Source of the DNA: Funneliformis mosseae
Taxonomy: Eukaryota > Glomeromycota > Glomeromycetes > Glomerales > Glomeraceae
Length of the DNA: 23,160 nucleotides
Direction of reading: 5' to 3'
Assembly (NCBI GenBank): GCA_910592005.1
Contig: CAJVPP010001057.1
Coordinates: 1-23,160, forward strand
The notes under the pieces are model-generated. The model had not been told where the DNA came from, ran no database searches, and saw only the letters and a list, made by a program, of their open reading frames with translations. Below are positions 9,914-18,790 of this stretch, piece after piece; position 1 is the stretch's first letter; every line of letters begins with the position of its first letter. The translations under genes and the position numbers were made by a program.

Positions 9914-10959
9914 GTTTAAAAAAGTTTTTACCTAAAATAAGTAAAAATTAATTAATGTTATAAAAGAATACCTAAACTTATTAAAATTATCTATTACAAA
10001 AATATCTATAATTTGTATTAGAAAAAAATTAATAATTTCAGTAATTTTTTTCAAAAATTTATATATACATAATAATTTATTGATTCATTTTTTTGTTTTT
10101 TTTATTTTCTTTTTTCATTTAATTTGATTCATAAAGTGTTTATATTATCCAATATATTAAACATTTTTATTGGATAAAAAAAAAAATACAATTTTTAATT
10201 TTTATTATAAATTAGATGTTTGATATATGTAAATCAAAATTAATGCAGCAAAAATACACATATTACAATCTCAAAACTTTAGATACTCGAAAGCTTTGTA
10301 AAGTAATGGTTGGTGTGATTTCAAGATCATGTATGTAGAGGACAATGGAATGGAAACCTCACGAAACGAATATGTAAAAACTTTCCTTCCCTTTGAAATA
10401 AACAGAGAATCAAATGGAATGTAATAATGATTTGCAAGACATATAAATAAACTTTTTGGATCAAATTCTCAATATCAACAACAACTATGATGTTTTAAGG
10501 TATTAATGCAGAATTATTCTGAATTATTAAGAAATAGAAAATTTTCATTAAAAATCTTTCGATTGTAAATTCTGAAAACTTCAAATAGAAATTCATGATC
10601 ATACTACTATCGATCTACAGAATCACGTCTTAAAATCGATTTTTTTTAAAATATACAGTATATTTAGTATATTTAATTTTTTTTAACAGGTGCCATTGTA
10701 ACTAACCTTCCCTGTTGACAGTATATTAAGAACTATTATTAATTGATTCCCTTCTCGTGAGTATTTGCTTCTGATCATCATCCTTTATTACCAGAATTTT
10801 TTCTGGTTATTTATATGGCTGAGCCTTTTTCACATGAATGACATCTGATCATCTGATGAAATTGATATCTTAATTTTTATTGGATGTTTGAATTAGCCCA
10901 AACAGATACAAAAAAAAAAAGTATTTAAAGCAAGCTTTGAAGTTGATTCTCCCATTCAA
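9914..10959. other. Region upstream of the rRNA relic, no gene recognised
   Basis: AT-rich up to about 10240, then a more complex stretch of about 700 bases running into the 18S relic, with words such as GGAATGGAAACCTCACGAAACG near 10350 and CTGATCATCATCC near 10772. The position suggests former external spacer and promoter sequence of the rRNA unit, but I cannot recognise a polymerase I promoter. A perfect 10-bp inverted repeat, TTATCCAATA (10145-10154) and TATTGGATAA (10168-10177), followed by a poly-A run, could form a small hairpin. Confidence 0.45.
10145..10177. repeat. Perfect 10-bp inverted repeat with 13-base loop
   Basis: TTATCCAATA and TATTGGATAA are exact reverse complements and are followed by ten or more A bases. 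It could be a terminator-like hairpin or a remnant of a small element's end. No gene ends here, so its meaning is unclear. Confidence 0.4.
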
Positions 10960-11357
10960 GTGAAACTGCGAGTAAAAGTTTAGAATTATAGTACATTTTA
11001 CATTTTTAATACTACAGGATGACTGTGGTAATTCTAGGGCTAATAACGTGCTAATACTGACCTCTAGAAGGGGTGTATGCATTTATTAGATAAAAAACCA
11101 AACATCGGTTAACCGATTTTCTTGGTGATTCATGATAAATAAACGAACGACTTTTATCTAAAATTCCTGCCCTATCAAACTTTCGATGGTAAGATTGAGT
11201 CCTACCATGATGGTAACGGGTAACGAGGTATTAGGGTACGACACCGGAGAGGGAACCTGAGAAACGGCTTTCACATCCAACCAAGGAAGGCAGCATAATT
11301 GGGATGGATTTCAACCCTTTGATTAAAATCTCTTTTAAAAATAATTGAACATTAAAG
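10960..11357 (+). pseudogene. Truncated 18S rRNA relic (5' domain only)
   Basis: From GTGAAACTGCGAG (10960) the sequence follows the 5' domain of eukaryotic 18S rRNA. Landmarks are GTGGTAATTCTAG, GGGGTGTATGCATTTATTAG, CTTTCGATGGTAAGATTGAG, CGGAGAGGGAACCTGAGAAA and CCAAGGAAGGCAGCA. After GGCAGCA (11295) it jumps about 85 bases ahead to the TAATTGGGATG and AACCCTTT region, then fades near 11357. The first roughly 70 bases and everything after about position 530 of a normal 1.8-kb 18S are missing, together with ITS1. Numerous small insertions and substitutions hit positions that are nearly invariant (for example GCTAATAACGTGCTAA for GCTAATACATGCTAA). The plus orientation matches the 5.8S and 28S pieces that follow. 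It cannot make a functional small-subunit RNA. Confidence 0.9.
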
Positions 11358-11420
11358 AAAAAAAAAAAAAAAATATAATAATAATAATTAAAAAAAAAAA
11401 AATAAAATAAAAAAAAGTTT
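11358..11420. repeat. A/T homopolymer junction joining 18S relic to 5.8S relic
   Basis: Two long A runs around an ATAATAATAATTA stretch fill the place where more than 1.2 kb of 18S and all of ITS1 should be. Such a simple-sequence junction fits a slippage-mediated or microhomology-mediated deletion, which is inference. Confidence 0.5.
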
Positions 11421-11557
11421 TTCACAATGGATGGATCTCTTGACTCTCGCAGTACGCAGAGAAAATGCGAGAAGTGATGTGAATTGCGTCATTGAATCAT
11501 CGAATTTTTTGAACGCAACTTGGACCTCTGGTAATCCGGAGGATATATCTTTTTTGA
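11421..11557 (+). pseudogene. 5.8S rRNA relic
   Basis: The order of 5.8S landmarks is kept: CAATGG...ATCTCTTG, CTCTCGCA, ACGCAG, AATGCGA, GTGTGAATTGC, AATCATCGAAT, TTTGAACGCAA, CTCTGGTAATCCGGAGG. The core block between CTCTCGCA and ACGCAG has lost about ten bases (the TCGATGAAGA block of normal 5.8S). The GAATTCAGTG segment is shortened, and a four-base ATGG duplication lies near the start. These losses fall in parts that pair with 28S rRNA, so the copy should be non-functional. Confidence 0.9.
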
Positions 11558-11737
11558 ATGTTGTCATTTTGTAACCGTAAGATATCAAAGTTGAGATATC
11601 TCTGTCAAAGTGTTAAAAAATTAGAAATGCTTTCTCATTGATGACCAAAAAAAATACGCAAGTAAGTTCCTACTTATCTATTCATGTTTTCATGTTTTAC
11701 ATAGATTTTATGTTATATCTACATACTTATCAAATTT
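11558..11737 (+). other. ITS2-like spacer
   Basis: This stretch lies between the 5.8S relic and the start of the 28S relic, and its length of about 180 bases is plausible for a fungal ITS2. It starts with TTTTTGAATGTTGTC, the usual continuation after 5.8S, and contains an inverted pair GATATCAAAG / TTGAGATATC near 11580-11600. The spacer thus survives while much of the mature rRNA is gone. Confidence 0.7.
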
Positions 11738-12089
11738 ACCTCAAATCAGGTAAAAAATCTTAAGCATATCAATAAAGGGAAGAAAAGAAAAAAACAATAA
11801 TTCTTTCAGTAACGACGAGCGAAGGAGGAAAAACCAAATTAAATCTGTTGGGTTCTAACTTAACAAAGTTGTATTTCGAAGAAACATTTTCTGTGTCTTG
11901 GATTAGCCTAAATCCTTTGGGATAAGGTATCTTGGAGGGTGAGAATCTCGTTCATGGTTAATCTTAAGGACGCTTTACGATACGTCTTCCAAGAGTCGAG
12001 TTGTTTGGGATTACAACTCAAAATAGGAGGTAAATTTCTCCTAAAGCTAAATATTGGCGCGAACAAGTACCGTGAGGGAAGATGAAAAT
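11738..12089 (+). pseudogene. 28S rRNA relic, 5' end (D1-region piece)
   Basis: It starts with ACCTCAAATCAGG and continues through CTTAAGCATATCAATAA, AGTAACGACGAGCGAAG, GAGGGTGAGAATC, AAGAGTCGAGTTGTTTGGGA, AAAGCTAAATATTGGCG and GAACAAGTACCGTGAGGGAA, all diagnostic for the first 350 bases of 28S. Even in this piece the GAGACCGATAG block after TATTGGCG is deleted and several core positions are changed. After GATGAAAA it breaks off and is joined straight to the 3' end of 28S. Confidence 0.9.
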
Positions 12090-12332
12090 TATGCTGATGC
12101 AAAAGTCAGTAAGCGTTGGATTGTTCAACTCACTAAAAGGGAACGTAGACCGGGTTTAGACCGTCGTACTATACCCTACTGATGGTGTGTTATACAATAG
12201 TAATTCAACCTAGTACGAGCGGAACTGGAGATTCGGATAATTGGTGCTGCACCTACCTGATAGGGTCATGGTGTGAAGCTCATCCGCCGGATTTTGACTG
12301 AACGCCTCAAGCCAGAAGGCCACGATAGAGCG
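12090..12332 (+). pseudogene. 28S rRNA relic, 3' end with the sarcin-ricin loop region
   Basis: After about 18 unassigned bases the sequence resumes at TAAGCGTTGGATTGTTCA and follows the last part of 28S: AGGGAACGT, CGGGTTTAGACCGTCGT, CCCTACTGATG, AATAGTAATTCAACCTAG, GATTCGGATAATTGG and TGACTGAACGCCTCAAG. Roughly 2.7 kb of 28S (the remaining expansion segments and most of the peptidyl-transferase region) are therefore missing between this and the preceding piece. The sarcin-ricin loop at 12212-12225 reads AGTACGAGCGGAAC instead of AGTACGAGAGGAAC, changing the last base of the universal GAGA tetraloop. The match fades after 12332. Confidence 0.9.
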
Positions 12333-12747
12333 TGACTACAATTATTTTACCCAAGATTAAGTTGAATAAAAATAAAGCCTTTGAGCTTCAGGATTATATA
12401 TTATTGTGTTTAATGTTAGACGGAAAAAGTTATCATTTTTCCCTGTAATTTCTAAATGTTGGGTTTAGCAGTAGAGTAGTATCATTTTATTATCATCTGC
12501 CAATTTAACCCTTCGTCTTAGATTTTATTTTTATTTTCTTATTATAATTGCCATATCAAAATTAGAGGTGGTGGATACGATGAACAAATATTTATGTATG
12601 GTATCAGATGGTGTCAAATCAAATCACCGTTTAATATTTAATAAAGAAATAAAGATCAATCAGACCAAATATTTTTTTTGTTTTTGACTTGTTCATTGAT
12701 TTTTTCGTAAAAAAAAAAAAAAAACACTTCCTATTCGCTTGTTTAAT
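12333..12747. other. Spacer between rRNA relic and Iwr1-type gene
   Basis: About 400 bases without a gene. The first part may be decayed 28S 3' end and external spacer. The part from about 12550 should contain the promoter and 5' UTR of the following gene. Several poly-T and poly-A tracts are present (for example just before 12725), but no specific element could be named. Confidence 0.5.
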
Positions 12748-14395
12748 ATGGACCCTATAGAATCTACTACAACTACAACGCCTGGGTTAACTATCATTCG
12801 TCTAAAACGCAAGCGAAATGAAGAGCCATTAGACGCGCTTGGTATTTAAATAACACTTACTTCTTACCAAGTAGTTTTTCAATTATTCATTTTCATTATT
12901 ATAGACAAAACCATCACTTTTTAGTTGTCCAACAACTTTTTGAGAGTGGAAAAAAGAAGGCTAAACGTAATGACAAAGAAGCGAAAATTGAAGCTAAAGT
13001 CGAAGAGAATCTGAAAGTTGAAAACGTTGAAAACGTGAAAGGTATTAATCACGTTAATTATCTTGCGTTTAACCGTACTATTACTTATTTAAAATTTTTT
13101 TGAGTAGAAGAACCAAGAGAGTCTATACCATTCATATTTCGATTCGCAAAGACGGTTGAAGAGATTAGCTTTAATGATTCAACTAAAACGCAACAATTGA
13201 AAGTATGATAATTTTGGAAAATTAAAAAAAGAAAAATTTTTTGTACAATCATGTTCATTTAGGAATAATAAATTCAATACCTAGGATCATATAGTGAAAC
13301 TAATAAGTCGTAAAGATATCTTAAAACGTAAAGGAATTGAAACTAAGCAAATTCGGGAAGAACAAATCGCACGCTTCAATGAAAGTGGTCGAAAAGAAAG
13401 ATATAAAGTTATTGATAGAAATAGACAAAAGAGCAACAGTTCATTGATTACTTCGGGGTAAGGCAACTTTTATTTTTATAATATTTCTAATTTGATATTT
13501 TATTGATTAATCTCATTCATCGGTTTTAAAAGTGACGACGTCGAAGATGAAGACGAGGTTGCCACAAACTTATTTAAGATGTACGACGCGGTTAAGGAAA
13601 ACGTATCACTTATTGAACCAAAGTTAGTAATTTTTTTTTTTTAATTTTTGGAAGAATAACAAATAAATAAAAAAATTTTTTTTTGATTCTTCAGATTTGT
13701 TGAGAAAGATGACATAGATTCTGAAATTATGTGCAATTTTATTCCTATGGTGCGACAATATCTTTCACGTAACGTATCTTAATTACATTACTTATGTATA
13801 TTATTGAAAAATTTTACATTAATTAATGATAGATTTATCATTTCTTTTTAGTTCAAGAACAAATCGATAAAGAAGATTCCGATGATGCTTACGTTTATGA
13901 TGTGTACTATCGGGATGATGCCATGGATTTAGATGATCGGATGAATTTCAATAAAATCGCTACATTGTACGCTTGGTTTATAAAAGAATGAATTTTTCAC
14001 TCTATTATGATTTTATTTATATTGAACTTTTTTTTCCCGTAGGACATGGTTTAATGATGATGGGAATGAATTATTCGTTAACGAATCGGATGAAAAGGAT
14101 GAGATTGTTTATTCCGATGAAGAGGATTCTAACGGTTTGTATGATATTGAATTATTCATAATTTATATAATTTGGATGAAAAAAATGAATAAGGTACATT
14201 TTATTTTTTTTTTTTTGCAGCCGAAGATTATTATACTCATGATTATCCTGATGAAGATGAAGAAGCTTGGAGCGTACAAGGTAAGTTTCCATAAAATTAT
14301 TATCTGGCAGTAAAGAATTTCACATGCATTTAGTAATCTTTTTCGTTTAAATTTTAGAAGATAACTCTGATGATGACGAAGATCGTTATTATTGA
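12748..14395 (+). CDS. IWR1: Iwr1/SLC7A6OS family protein (RNA polymerase II nuclear import factor), 10 exons
   Basis: Exons: 12748-12841, 12925-13041, 13108-13202, 13285-13457, 13533-13622, 13695-13768, 13852-13966, 14043-14134, 14221-14280, 14358-14395. All introns are GT-AG and all phases agree, giving 315 residues with no internal stop. In the second and fourth exons a nearer AG had to be skipped, because it leads straight to a stop. The N-terminus has the family opening TIIRLKRKR followed by EEPLDAL (about residues 15-31), with a basic KKKAKR stretch near 43 that could act as a nuclear signal. The C-terminal Iwr1 domain shows DAYVYDVYY (about 226-234) and the acidic DSNAEDYYTHDYPDE (about 281-295), ending in a DDDED tail. 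In yeast, Iwr1 binds assembled RNA polymerase II and directs its nuclear import; the same role is inferred here. The gene converges on the VMP1 gene with a 394-base gap. Introns are 66 to 86 bases. Confidence 0.9.
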
Positions 14396-14789
14396 ATTCA
14401 TTGAATAGCTAAACCAAATATAATCTATCCTTGAAAATAATATACTTTTTGCAAAGAATTTTTCTTTTATAAAGGTACTTGATATGTATACATTTTCTAC
14501 ATGTTGACGAATTTATGATTGAAAAAGATGGATGTCATACTAGTTCTATGTTGCATAGAATTAAAACTTAAATTATTTGCAATTCATACTTCAAAGTGAT
14601 GAATGATGTAAAGATTGAAGGTATTAACACATAACAATACAATAATAATAGTAATAATCTATAATTGCCAGCCGAAAAAAAATCTCACTTCTATTCAGAT
14701 TCAATAAACTACTAGTGCATTATTACAGTATAGTAAATTGTAAACTTTCTGAGAATGTTCAATTTTTGATTACTTGCATCTTTTTTAAA
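14396..14789. other. Convergent intergenic gap between IWR1 and VMP1
   Basis: This must hold both 3' UTRs. AATATAATC and AAAATAATATAC just after the IWR1 stop, and ATTAAAAC-like words, are possible poly-A signals. I see no further gene. Confidence 0.6.
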
Positions 14790-16963
14790 TTAACTACTTG
14801 CATAACCTCTACCTAAATCTTTTTCTCGTTTAAGATCTCCTTCAATGGCGCTTCTAGACATGGGAGATTCTACTTCTACATCATTTTCATCCTTTTCTTT
14901 TGCCTTCCTTTCCAAGTCTTCGATTTCTTGATCATGAACTCGTTTAAGATGCGCAATAGCCAAGGTTTCAATTACTGTTAATGCAAAGTAAGCCAACATT
15001 ATATTAAAAAGAACATTCCAGGCGATAGATATATAACTTGGGCTACCCTAAAAAAAAAAAAAAAAAAATCAATAAATCTACGTAAATAGAAAAATTAAAT
15101 ATCAACCTAAAGAACCTACCGGACTAATTTCAGGAGCAACTTCACCCTCTTCACGCCTTAGTATTTTAGTTTGCTTCTGAACAACACTTTCGAGTTTGTC
15201 ATGTATAGTTGGTAAGTAAATTTGTGTAAGGTCTAAGATAGTGTTTATCATATCTTGAGAAAATAATAAAATTACAAAAATAGTCTGAAATAGATTTTTT
15301 ATTCACCGAAATAAAGGAAGATGAGACATTATGAAAGAAACAATTTAAAATGTTCTTTTACAAGGAATGATAATAATAAATACCTGAATAGAAGATTTTA
15401 CGACGGCTTTTCCTAAGAATGTAGCCCCAAAAAATGTTGAAAATGGGACCAAAAACTGTCCACAAATTATGCCAGCAAGATCGAATAAAGGATTTGGAAT
15501 CTAAATTTTCACGAAATAATAATCATGAATGAAAATTCAAAGAACATTAAGATATCCATCATTCAGACTTTATAATAATACTCACTGAAGCGAAGAGAAA
15601 TATTCCAAAAAATCCTAATCTTTGCATAATCCGATGAACCCATATAAGCACCTTTTCCTTATGTGATATACTATCAGGATTTTGAGCAATTAAAGTGTCA
15701 AGCTGCTCTAATTCTTCGCTACGACTGCCTGACAAAGCAGCTAAAAATATCATACATGTAAATGAATTACTACAAACGTCATCAACTTTATAAAAATGAT
15801 AAATATGAAATCTCCTCGAACCTGCTCTTGCTACGAAGTATGGTGGCAATTCACCCAGTGCGGTACCAAATCCCCAAAGAAAAGATTCCCATTGCACTTT
15901 TTGAAATATGCTCCATAATGATACTGCAAAAGAGGTTGATACGGAAGGCATGCATCGAAATCTTTAAATTAACATATTCCTCAATATTAATCAAGCAAAA
16001 AACAAAAGTTTTCAAAAGGAAAGATCACACTTCAAGATATTTACCTATGAGGACCAAACGTTTCAAAATCCAGGTTCCCACACTTATAAGCTGCCCAAGT
16101 TACTTCTGCAATGTGAGGGCCTAAAAACAATACAAATGTATGTAGACCGGTACCAAGACCTATTGAAGAAGCGATTCCCAAACCAATCCAGTAACAATAC
16201 CAAAAGATATAAGATTGAATTTGATATATCACCTAAAAGTAACAGCAAAGTCCCAGATCGGTCAATTAAATTCACTTAATAATAATCAACAAATGTGATT
16301 AAGAAATAATTACAATTTGATGTTCTCCATCTATCAATAATGCAAATTGAATCAAGATTCCTAATAAAGGTATGGACGTTATAACCCATTTTCTTAATTG
16401 TGCATATTCCACAGCTGATTTGACTTGCTGAATCAAATACGCCAAGAAGTAAGTAATTACAAGAACAGGCGACGTATATAATGAAATGGTAGAGCGCTGC
16501 CTTTCTAATAAATTACGCCGTCTCTTTACAAAATCTATCATTCAGATCTATCAGTTATCATTGCACGAACGTTAACGATTAATCAAATTTAGTAAAACAA
16601 ACCATCAAAGCCTTCATTCTTCACGTTAGTCCTTCTCAATATACTCGGAGAAACAAGTCGATCATCGTCAGTAGAACCACCTTCACTCGCCGAATCATCA
16701 ATATAAAGTCCTCCAATGCTCCTTGATCGCCTTTGCCTTGATTTATTAATTCTTTTCCATTCTTTCCTTTTTTCCACATGGTTACCTGTCATTCCCGGCG
16801 ACTCTGAAATTTCAATGGCCGGAACTTTTCTATTCACAAAATAAAGGTATGTTAATATCTAATAATCTCGATGTTGCTTTATAACAAGCCAATGTATTTG
16901 CAAAAAAAAAAAAAGTCAATAAATAACTTACAACTCAGAATTATTTATCGGTTTGTTTTCCAT
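14790..16963 (-). CDS. VMP1: VMP1-type ER membrane protein of autophagy (VTT/DedA domain), 9 exons
   Basis: Exons in coding order: 16932-16963, 16603-16829, 16314-16534, 16045-16232, 15822-15961, 15586-15740, 15384-15500, 15120-15284, 14790-15047. All are GT-AG with agreeing phases, giving 500 residues. Residues 1 to about 86 are polar, Ser/Arg-rich and probably disordered (RRSRSIGG near 50, then an acidic Ser-rich patch). Membrane segments start in exon 3. Family signatures are [18 protein letters not shown] (185-202), [18 protein letters not shown] (252-269), LGFFGIF near 312 and [11 protein letters not shown] (322-332). A further hydrophobic segment is encoded by the last exon, before a charged tail. 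VMP1 proteins are ER lipid scramblases needed for autophagosome formation and ER contact sites; this role is transferred from the family. The tail ends in a charged stretch and YASS, without an obvious ER-retrieval KKXX motif. The exon 5 start at 15961 (AAAG acceptor) was chosen over a stronger TTTTGCAG site because only it keeps the frame. Confidence 0.93.
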
Positions 16964-18790
16964 TAGAGTCTTAATAGTCTATTATTTAACGAATAACGCA
17001 TTAAGTAAAAGAAGAACAGTGATTTGTCTTTTAAAATACACGAAAAACATAAGATAATTTTTTACTTTATTAACTTACAAACCTGATTAGAATATTTAAA
17101 TATTAGACGAAGAAATTTAAAAAAAATTTCTTTGACACCAAAATCTAATATATATCTATATGGACCGCAGCTGTTGATAACATCCGTCCTATCAAAAGAT
17201 CTTGTAAGTTACGCGAAAAATTGTATTCCAAAGTATTGCGGCCACGTGTCAAATTTCATTAGTTTAAGGATTACCATTTCACGTGGCTGTACAGCCTTCT
17301 TTCGTCATTAAGCGGTTATTATGGAATCTTCAATAAGATTAGATATTTACTGCGTCTAATAGGAGCGTCTCAATCGTTTAAAGATAGTCGTGCAATTTAT
17401 ATTGCAAAAAATGTTCCTATATCTCCGTGTTACAAGTGTTATATAATAATTACCCCCGTAAGAACACCGTCAAGCAGTGATGCATATTTTCTATGTCCAA
17501 GCATTTTGAGAAATGTTCCATCATGTCCCAACAATGTCCTTGCCGTCAGGAACGGCCGTTAAAAAGCAAGTTGATAGGAATAACTACTTGATATTCTTGA
17601 ATGTTAGGACCGTCGCAAGGAGCTTGCTGTCCTAAATCCGACTATAGTAATCATATTGACCGGAAGATAATTTTGTGTGAAAACATGTAGGGGTGTTTAC
17701 GGGTATGGTTAGATGAAGTGCAAGCAATGCCATGACGACGAGGAAATAACTTTATGGCAAATACATTGAATATTGGTACGTGGAGAAGAATATCCCACAG
17801 CAAGCTCATGCAATTTTGCGAATTGCCAATTTCCACAACAAAAGTTGTCCTGATGAATTGACCGAATGTATCCACAATGATGTCATTTTCAATTATCCAA
17901 TTTTACTAATTAACTTTGCTTGTATTATTGCGTGAGAGTATTTCCATCTATTAAATGATATTTAACAGAATACTCGGTTCACTTTCACAAAACTCAAGAA
18001 TAGTTTCATATGATATTTCTTTGTCGATCACAATTTCCATACGTTTCACTTCATTACTTCCTTCTTATCGTTCGATGAATTCAAGCAACAAGTGTTGCTT
18101 CAGAGCTTGTTGGCAACGATCAAAAAATTATTACATACTCGTTGCTTTGCAACAAAGTAGATCATGTGACGTTACACAATCCAAATAAGGAATATTATGC
18201 GACCAATTTCAAGACTCGACGAAATTTCCTTTTCAGGAATTTGTGTAACGTTGCATTATTAATCGGTTTATTTATACAGGCAATCTAAGCGTCACCGTTA
18301 CACAAGGATTTTAGAAATACACACACTCCACACACTCATACACATTCGCTAAAGGCTTCAAAAGAAAAAAAGTTATTATATTCTAAAGATGGCCGAGGTC
18401 GTCAAATCTTCTTTGTTAAAATTTCAGCAATCACATAATTGGTTTCATCTGTAGTTAGATTTAAGACGTATGATGGGGGAACAGATCTAATCCGCGCTAT
18501 TTTTTCTTTACTATAGACCTTTCAGGCTTTTTCCACTCTTTCACAAAGCATCATCGGTAAATTTTACTCGAGCTTGGACTTATTGAAACTTGAATATTCC
18601 GCAATCATTACACATTTTGCATCATCATCATTACTATTATTATTTTGTAAAATAATAAAAAATCTTGAAATACATTACTTTTCATTACGCAACAAGTTAA
18701 TACTAAATTATGTTTTTTAATACAGATCAATAATTATATAGCAGTAATATAAAATAATATAATTTTTTTTCCAAAGACTCCTAGCATTTA
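16964..18790. other. Gap of about 1.8 kb with no recognised gene, less AT-rich than the deserts
   Basis: The first 200 bases upstream of the VMP1 ATG should contain its promoter. From about 17160 to 18620 the sequence is complex and less AT-rich, like gene-island DNA, but all frames are broken. The longest open stretches (for example a plus-strand frame at about 17760-17930 reading YVEKNIPQQAHAILRIANF) match nothing I know. The word CGTTACACAA occurs directly at 18170 and 18296 and inverted at 18240. A CATCATCATCATT/ATT microsatellite lies near 18621. It could hide a decayed gene, a non-coding RNA or regulatory sequence for the neighbours. Confidence 0.5.

Noticed and set aside
4303..10240. 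AT desert as inserted mitochondrial DNA
   Set aside because: No mitochondrial gene or rRNA is recognisable; satellite and nuclear Tc1-type relics explain what can be read.
10870..12102. Minus-strand open frames of 64 to 70 codons across the rRNA relic
   Set aside because: They are antisense to recognisable 18S, 5.8S and 28S sequence and contain low-complexity Phe/Tyr/Lys runs from the A/T tracts. No protein features.
13973..14161. Plus-strand 62-codon frame inside the Iwr1-type gene
   Set aside because: It reads intron sequence and exon 8 in the wrong frame; the spliced frame explains the region.
15762..16124. Plus-strand 120-codon frame opposite VMP1
   Set aside because: It is antisense to two VMP1 exons and the intron between them, which encode the conserved family signatures on the minus strand.
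17651..18188. Two open frames of about 75 codons in the VMP1/Crinkler gap
   Set aside because: No recognisable motifs, no splice partners, and lengths expected by chance in this composition.
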